Source of the DNA: an uncultured Eubacteriales bacterium
GTDB taxonomy: Bacteria; Bacillota; Clostridia; UBA1381
Assembly: GCA_905199755.1 (NCBI GenBank)
Contig: CAJKHT010000088.1
Location: 1 to 10,015 of the forward strand
Reading direction: 5' to 3'
DNA length: 10,015 nt
This document shows, piece after piece, positions 5,917 through 10,015 of this stretch. Numbering within the stretch: position 1 is the stretch's first letter; every line of letters begins with the position of its first letter. Under the pieces are notes generated by a model that did not search any database, was not told the origin of the DNA, and worked only from the letters and a program-made list of their open reading frames with translations. The position numbers were made by a program, and so were the translations under genes.

Positions 5917-6654
5917 TCATACACCTCCGAACCGCCTTGAACGATTTTGAAAATCATGCACCGCATGTCTTAAATCCTCAGGCTTAAAATCAGGCCACAG
6001 CTTATCCGTAAACCACATTTCCGCATAGCTGACCTGCCAAAGCATAAAATTCGACAGCCGCATTTCACCGCTTGTTCTTATAAGCAAATCAACATCGGGC
6101 TGACCGCTTGTGTAAAGACCTTTTTCAATATCATCGGCACAAATATCATCAATTTTTTTTGCTCCCGATGCTACCTCTGCCACAAGCTGCTTTACCGAAT
6201 TTACCAGTTCCTCCCTGCCGCCGTAATTTAACGCAATATTCATCACAATTCCCGTATTATTTTTTGTGAAATTTTCCGTTTTCACAATCTGCTCGCACAT
6301 TTCCGGAGACAGCTCCCTGCGTGAACCGATTGCACGTATTACAACATTTTCACCTGCAAGAGTTTTCTCGGCATTCACAAGATAATCCATAAGCAACCCC
6401 ATAAGGTAATCAACCTCGGATTTCGGTCGTTTCCAGTTTTCGGTCGAAAACGCATAAACGGTGATATACTTTATGCCCATTTTATTTGCTTCCGTAATTA
6501 TTTTCTTTAGTGACTCTGCTCCTGCCTTGTGTCCGGCACTGCGCGGCAGACCTCGCTTTTTAGCCCACCTGCCGTTGCCGTCCATAATAATTCCTATATG
6601 CTGCGGCAGCGCCGCCGTATCATATTCGGGTGTTTTCTTTCTTCCAAACAGCAT
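5917..6654 (-). CDS. uppS: undecaprenyl diphosphate synthase (cis-prenyltransferase)
   Basis: Adds eight isopentenyl units in cis to farnesyl diphosphate to give the C55 carrier used for peptidoglycan and other wall polymers; soluble dimer acting at the membrane. Motifs: HIGIIMDGNGRWAKKRG (19-35) with the catalytic aspartate D25, H42 in AGHKAG, VYAFSTENWKRP (66-77), and DLLIRTSGEMRLSNFMLWQ (189-207) with diphosphate-binding R193 and R199. The start is the ATG at 6654, giving 245 residues, because AGGAG (6664-6660) sits five bases upstream and about 18 residues before HIGIIMDGNG is usual. A longer frame from the ATG at 6714 would add 20 residues and would translate through the 6673-6704 hairpin; it has only a weak AGGA site. 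Placed between frr and cdsA as in most Firmicutes. Confidence 0.96.
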   Translation of the reverse strand: MLFGRKKTPEYDTAALPQHIGIIMDGNGRWAKKRGLPRSAGHKAGAESLKKIITEANKMGIKYITVYAFSTENWKRPKSEVDYLMGLLMDYLVNAEKTLAGENVVIRAIGSRRELSPEMCEQIVKTENFTKNNTGIVMNIALNYGGREELVNSVKQLVAEVASGAKKIDDICADDIEKGLYTSGQPDVDLLIRTSGEMRLSNFMLWQVSYAEMWFTDKLWPDFKPEDLRHAVHDFQNRSRRFGGV

Positions 6655-6672
6655 AAATTCTCCTTTTGCTAT

Positions 6673-6704
6673 TACACACCGCAAAATCACTTCTGCGGTG
6701 TGTA
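6673..6704. repeat. 11-bp perfect hairpin in the frr-uppS gap
   Basis: The arms 6673-6683 and 6694-6704 (core ACACACCGCA / TGCGGTGTGT) are perfectly complementary around a 10-nt loop. In the sense (minus) direction the stem is followed by ATAGCAAAAGGAG, the uppS ribosome binding site, with no U-run, so it is not a normal terminator there. On the plus strand five Ts follow (6707-6711), which would suit a terminator of antisense transcription. It may be an mRNA stability or processing site, or act on uppS translation. Confidence 0.6.
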
Positions 6705-6729
6705 GGTTTTTCATATTTCCGTCCTGTTA

Positions 6730-7281
6730 TCAGACCTCAATTATTTCCTTTTCCTTTGCGGCATCTATACTGTCTATTTCCTTAATATATTTATCCGTAA
6801 GATTCTGTATATCCTTTTCGATTTCCTTTAAATCGTCCTCGGTAATTTCACCGTTCTTCTTCTGAGCCTTAAAAGCGTCCATTGCGTCACGTCTTACATT
6901 TCTTATCTGAATTTTTGCTTCTTCCGTGTATTTCTTGACTGTCTTAACAAGCTCTTTACGTCTTTCCTCTGTCAACGGAGGGAAGTTAAGGCGGATTACC
7001 TTTCCGTCATTCTGCGGAGTAATTCCTATATCCGATTTGTTGATTGCTTTTTCGATTTCCTTTAATACGCTTGCGTCCCACGGCTGAATAACCAACATTC
7101 TCGGCTCGGGTGACGCTATCGAGCCGACCTGATTTATCGGAGTCATTGTTCCGTAATAGTCAATTGCAACCTTATCCAATACGGATGCATTTGCACGGCC
7201 TGCACGTATTGTCTTTAATTCCTCTGCATAGCCGTCTGTTCTTTTTTCCATTTTAGCTTCGATTTCAGGATATTTTCCCAT
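6730..7281 (-). CDS. frr: ribosome recycling factor
   Basis: Splits post-termination ribosomes together with EF-G so that subunits and mRNA can be reused. At 183 residues it has the normal length. The characteristic N-terminal stretch TIRAGRANASVLDKVAIDYYG (about 24-44) and the C-terminal helix region RRKELVKTVKKYTEEAKIQIRNVRRDAMD (about 107-135) are present and belong to the three-helix domain, with the small beta/alpha domain between them. GAAAGG-type repeats at 7300-7290 precede the ATG by about eight bases. It follows pyrH by 32 nt, an almost universal pairing. The gap to uppS is 75 nt, longer than most others here, and contains a hairpin. Confidence 0.97.
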   Translation of the reverse strand: MGKYPEIEAKMEKRTDGYAEELKTIRAGRANASVLDKVAIDYYGTMTPINQVGSIASPEPRMLVIQPWDASVLKEIEKAINKSDIGITPQNDGKVIRLNFPPLTEERRKELVKTVKKYTEEAKIQIRNVRRDAMDAFKAQKKNGEITEDDLKEIEKDIQNLTDKYIKEIDSIDAAKEKEIIEV

Positions 7282-7313
7282 ATTTGTAACCTTTCCTTTC
7301 TTTATGGCGCTTA

Positions 7314-8033
7314 TTAAAGCTTGCCCTCGTTATTTACCAATGTTCCTATCTTTTGTCCTTTTACCGCTCTTACTATATTTTCCGGATCGTCAAGTCCGAA
7401 AACAAGAATCGGCATTCTGTTATCGCGGCACAATGAAGCCGCCGTTGAATCCATTACACCAAGATTTCTCTGAAGCACATCACTGAATGAAAGCACATCA
7501 TATTTCTTTGCATTGGGATTTATATTGGGATCGCTGTCATAAACAGCATCAACCTTTTTGGCAAGCAATATAACGTCTGCCTCCATTTCGACCGCACGCA
7601 AAGCCGCCGCCGTATCGGTTGACATAAACGGATTTCCCGTTCCGCAGCCGAAAATAACAACTCTTCCCTTTTCAAGATGTCTTTCCGCACGTCCTCTTAT
7701 ATAAGGCTCTGCCACCTGGCGCATTTCTATTGCAGTCTGAACCCTTGTCGGTACTCCGAGCATTTCAAGCGAGCTGCATAATCCAAGTGCATTTATCGCC
7801 GTTGCAAGCATGCCCATATGGTCGGCTCTTGTTCTGTCCATTTTCTCACTGCTTCTGCCGCGCCATATATTGCCGCCTCCGACAACTATGGAAACCTGAA
7901 CGCCCATATCAACAATCTTTTTGATGCTTTCGCATATATTGGTAATTGTTGTTTCGTCCAGTCCGAAGCCGTTGCTTCCCGCAAGCGCTTCACCGCTTAC
8001 TTTTAAAAGCACTCTTTTGTACTTTGGTTTCAT
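7314..8033 (-). CDS. pyrH: UMP kinase
   Basis: Hexameric bacterial UMP kinase of the amino-acid kinase fold, making UDP from UMP and ATP for nucleotide, wall-precursor and phospholipid supply. Visible motifs: LLKVSGEAL (9-17), VVGGGNIWRG (50-59), ADHMGMLAT (70-78) and GCGTGNPFMSTDTAAALRA (129-147), the last contacting both nucleotides. The 239 residues match the family. GGGAGG at 8046-8041, seven bases before the ATG, is a strong site. A promoter (8077-8105) lies in the 79-nt gap after the pseudouridine synthase gene, so pyrH probably heads its own transcription unit running at least to cdsA or dxr. The usual upstream rpsB-tsf are not here. Confidence 0.97.
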   Translation of the reverse strand: MKPKYKRVLLKVSGEALAGSNGFGLDETTITNICESIKKIVDMGVQVSIVVGGGNIWRGRSSEKMDRTRADHMGMLATAINALGLCSSLEMLGVPTRVQTAIEMRQVAEPYIRGRAERHLEKGRVVIFGCGTGNPFMSTDTAAALRAVEMEADVILLAKKVDAVYDSDPNINPNAKKYDVLSFSDVLQRNLGVMDSTAASLCRDNRMPILVFGLDDPENIVRAVKGQKIGTLVNNEGKL

Positions 8034-8076
8034 TATGTTTCCTCCCTTTACGGATATATCTGTTACTGTTAGTTAT

Positions 8077-8105
8077 ATTATACTATCAATTAACCAAAAA
8101 AGCAA
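8077..8105 (-). promoter_or_regulatory. sigma-A-type promoter of pyrH and downstream genes
   Basis: On the minus strand TTGCTT (8105-8100), an exact 17-bp AT-rich spacer, and a perfect TATAAT (8082-8077). The start site would be near 8070, giving a 5' leader of about 37 nt that contains a tandem TAACAG (8071-8060) and the GGGAGG binding site. The -35 matches only in its TTG, the -10 completely. I see no attenuator or riboswitch in so short a leader. Confidence 0.7.
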
Positions 8106-8112
8106 TATTTTT

Positions 8113-8832
8113 TTATTTCATCAGACAATTTATTTCATGGCTTGTCAGATGTCTCCAGCGTCCGGGCGGAAGATTGCCCAGCTCCAGCTCTCCGATTTTT
8201 ATACGCTTTAATGCCGTAACCGTGTATCCCAGCGCCGCAAACATTTTTCGCACCTGTCTGTTCCGTCCCTCATGTATGGTGAGCTTAACCGTTGTTTTTC
8301 CGTTTTCGGCATCAATAATTTCGGCTTCGGCAGGAGCTGTTTTATAATCTTCAACATTCACTCCGCGTCTTAATCTGTTAAGGTCGGCAATTGCAAGTCC
8401 GCCTTTTATGACAGCTATATAGGTCTTATTCTTTTTAAATTTCGGATGCGTTATTTTATAGGTAAAATCGCCGTCATTTGTCATGAGCAGCAAGCCCTCG
8501 GTTTCGTAATCAAGTCTGCCTACCGGGAAAATTCTCGTTCCTATTTCATCCTTTACTATATCCACCACTGTCGGACGGTCAAACTGGTCGTTTACCGTCG
8601 AAACATAGCCTGCCGGTTTATTCAGCATAATATAATACTTTTTGTTTTTAAGCTCAATCGGCTTATTGTCCACCGAAACGCTGTCACAGCCGATTTCAAC
8701 CTTGACTCCCTGTTCCGTTACCTTTTTTCCGTTTACGCACACACGTCCCTCGGAAATCATCATTTCCGCGGCACGCCTTGATGCCGTTCCGCTCATCGCA
8801 ATGTATTTTTGCAGTCTTACCGTTTCTCCCAT
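8113..8832 (-). CDS. rluB: RsuA/RluB-family rRNA pseudouridine synthase
   Basis: Isomerises a uridine in rRNA; RluB-type enzymes modify the 23S peptidyl-transferase region, RsuA the 16S. Residues 5-60 form an S4 RNA-binding domain (LQKYIAMSGTASRRAAEMMI). The catalytic core has YIMLNKPAGYVST (67-79), FPVGRLDYETEGLLLMTNDGD (102-122) with catalytic D108, and EGRNRQVRKMF in the C-terminal part. At 239 residues it fits the group. GAAAGG (8846-8841) is eight bases before the ATG, and dacF ends only 15 nt upstream, so the two are cotranscribed. Adjacency to a DacF-type gene recalls the Firmicute cluster around scpB, dacB/spm and rluB. Which rRNA base is modified cannot be told from the sequence. Confidence 0.88.
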   Translation of the reverse strand: MGETVRLQKYIAMSGTASRRAAEMMISEGRVCVNGKKVTEQGVKVEIGCDSVSVDNKPIELKNKKYYIMLNKPAGYVSTVNDQFDRPTVVDIVKDEIGTRIFPVGRLDYETEGLLLMTNDGDFTYKITHPKFKKNKTYIAVIKGGLAIADLNRLRRGVNVEDYKTAPAEAEIIDAENGKTTVKLTIHEGRNRQVRKMFAALGYTVTALKRIKIGELELGNLPPGRWRHLTSHEINCLMK

Positions 8833-8847
8833 AAATTTATCCTTTCG

Positions 8848-9957
8848 TTATACCGTTATATTTTTCATGCATCTTATTATATTTGATTTAAGGCTTTTTT
8901 TAAGTTTCAGTCTGCCGGTCTGATATATATCATTTTCGGAAATCACATTCACTCTGCCAATTTCGTTTTCTTTATACATTATCCTCAAATACCCTATCTT
9001 TTCTCCCTTGTTGACAGGACCGCTTATTTTTTGCGGAACACAGGTTTCAACCTCGATTTCCGTCTTTTTGTCTTTTTGCGACGGTACGATAAAATCATTT
9101 TCCGCAATGAATGAATATTTTCCGGAGCACATGACGCACTCGCCCTTTTCTACCGCCTTTATCGGATATGAGACGGAAAAGGCTTTTTCATACATTTCCT
9201 TATGATTGTTCCAGTCATTCCCGTCGTTAAGTGTTACGGCAATGTATTTCATGCCGTCACGCTCCGCACAGCTTACAAGGCATCTGCCGGCTTTCTTCGT
9301 AAAGCCCGTTTTTATGCCGATACAGCCGTCATATAAATCCAAAAGCTTATTATGATTAATGAAGGTCAGCGGATGCTCCGGATTATTCACAGGCCATACG
9401 GTACGCTTTTTCGTCGATACGATTTCCGCAAACTTATCATTTTTCATGGCATAGCGTGCAATCAGCGCCAAATCATATGCCGTAGTGGAATGTCCGTCCT
9501 GCGGAAGTCCGCTGGGATTTAAAAAGCACGTTTTCACCGCACCTATTTCCACAGCCTTTCTGTTCATTATCCCCGCAAATTCTTCAATGCTTCCCGATAC
9601 GCAAAGAGCAATTGCCTCTGCGGCATCGTTTCCCGAATTCAGCATAAGACCGAACAGCGCGTCCTCCATATACAGCTGATCGCCCGGCTTTGCATAAGTT
9701 GATGAGCCGCCTGCACGCACCGCACTGTCCGTCATGGTGACTATATCATACAAATCGCTGTTTTCTAATGCCGCTACGGCAGTCATAATTTTTGTTGTAC
9801 TTGCCATCGGCCGTTCCTCATATGCATTTTTTTCATACAGCACTTCACCCGTGACCGCATTCATCAGACATGCACTTCCGCTATCCTCCGTCTCAGCCAA
9901 AGCCGATACCTTGCCGATAAGCAGTACACAAAAAAACGATAATAAAATTCTTTTCAT
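8848..9957 (-). CDS. dacF: D-alanyl-D-alanine carboxypeptidase, DacF/PBP5 type (peptidase S11)
   Basis: Secreted low-molecular-weight penicillin-binding protein that removes the terminal D-Ala from peptidoglycan pentapeptides. The N terminus MKRILLSFFCVLLIGKVSALA is a signal peptide with an AxA-type site after residue 21. The three active-site motifs are intact: STTK (53-56, nucleophile S53), SGN (108-110) and KTG (216-218, in GIKTGFTKKAGR). The remaining C-terminal part (about 285-350) is the PBP5-like beta domain, ending in a basic helix (KKSLKSNIIRCMKN) that could lie on the membrane. The start is the ATG at 9957, six bases after GGAG (9967-9964), giving 369 residues; earlier in-frame ATGs at 9969 and 10002 would put 4 or 15 polar residues before the signal peptide. 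DacF versus another S11 subgroup is uncertain, and a sporulation role is not shown. Confidence 0.92.
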   Translation of the reverse strand: MKRILLSFFCVLLIGKVSALAETEDSGSACLMNAVTGEVLYEKNAYEERPMASTTKIMTAVAALENSDLYDIVTMTDSAVRAGGSSTYAKPGDQLYMEDALFGLMLNSGNDAAEAIALCVSGSIEEFAGIMNRKAVEIGAVKTCFLNPSGLPQDGHSTTAYDLALIARYAMKNDKFAEIVSTKKRTVWPVNNPEHPLTFINHNKLLDLYDGCIGIKTGFTKKAGRCLVSCAERDGMKYIAVTLNDGNDWNNHKEMYEKAFSVSYPIKAVEKGECVMCSGKYSFIAENDFIVPSQKDKKTEIEVETCVPQKISGPVNKGEKIGYLRIMYKENEIGRVNVISENDIYQTGRLKLKKSLKSNIIRCMKNITV

Positions 9958-9972
9958 TTTAATCTCCATACC

Positions 9973-10002
9973 ATTATACAACGTATCGTTTCCGATTGCC
10001 AC
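9973..10002 (-). promoter_or_regulatory. possible promoter upstream of dacF
   Basis: A perfect TATAAT on the minus strand (9978-9973) is preceded after 18 bp by GTGGCA (10002-9997), four of six matches to TTGACA. The start would fall at about 9966, on the ribosome binding site itself, leaving an unusually short leader of about 10 nt. It may therefore be fortuitous, with the true promoter outside the window. Confidence 0.3.
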
Positions 10003-10015
10003 AAAAATACGCTTT

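Noticed and set aside
8091..8112. A-run/T-run pair after rluB as a terminator
   Set aside because: The stem would be almost only A-T pairs with no GC core, and these bases make up the -35 region of the pyrH promoter.
1..10015. CRISPR arrays, insertion sequences with transposase, toxin-antitoxin or phage genes
   Set aside because: No regularly spaced repeats and no such proteins are seen; apart from 1-258 the window is conserved housekeeping genes.

Overview
This window is almost entirely one leftward (minus-strand) run of core bacterial genes. Gene content, closely packed genes, strong GGAGG-type ribosome binding sites and protein signatures point to a low-to-moderate GC Firmicute, most likely an anaerobic member of the Clostridia. 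That placement is inferred from synteny and protein style, not from a marker-gene search.

In transcription order (right to left) the genes are: dacF-type D-Ala-D-Ala carboxypeptidase; an RsuA/RluB-type pseudouridine synthase; pyrH (UMP kinase); frr (ribosome recycling factor); uppS (undecaprenyl diphosphate synthase); cdsA (CDP-diglyceride synthase); dxr (DXP reductoisomerase); an RseP/RasP-type site-2 protease; ispG (HMBPP synthase); aroQ (type II dehydroquinase); and a Xaa-Pro aminopeptidase (pepP/pepQ type). Intergenic gaps are mostly 1 to 33 nt. Two gaps are longer: rluB-pyrH (79 nt, with a good promoter) and frr-uppS (75 nt, with an 11-bp hairpin). Several given or apparent starts can be corrected from ribosome binding sites: dacF starts at 9957, uppS at 6654, cdsA at 5915, aroQ at 1729 and pepP at 1308. 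rseP starts with TTG at 3952.

The genes work together as a growth and envelope block. Dxr and IspG are steps of the MEP isoprenoid pathway, UppS turns isoprenoid units into the lipid carrier of wall synthesis, CdsA makes CDP-diacylglycerol for phospholipids, RseP is a membrane protease, and DacF trims peptidoglycan. PyrH and Frr serve nucleotide supply and translation. The order pyrH-frr-uppS-cdsA-dxr-rseP is classic in Firmicutes; the usual rpsB-tsf upstream partners are replaced here by dacF-rluB.

The only non-routine stretch is positions 1 to 258, downstream of pepP, where many Firmicutes carry efp. It is AT-rich and holds no complete gene. It contains a possible end of a rightward reading frame (1-51), an 18-bp inverted repeat enclosing further nested stems (78-168), a sequence matching the T-arm and 3' acceptor strand of a tRNA without the rest of the tRNA (177-201), and two back-to-back promoter-like sequences sharing a perfect dyad (200-265). 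One of these matches the sigma-A consensus perfectly (TTGACA-N18-TATAAT) and points antisense into pepP. I see no new multi-gene system; this intergenic region is the part worth testing.
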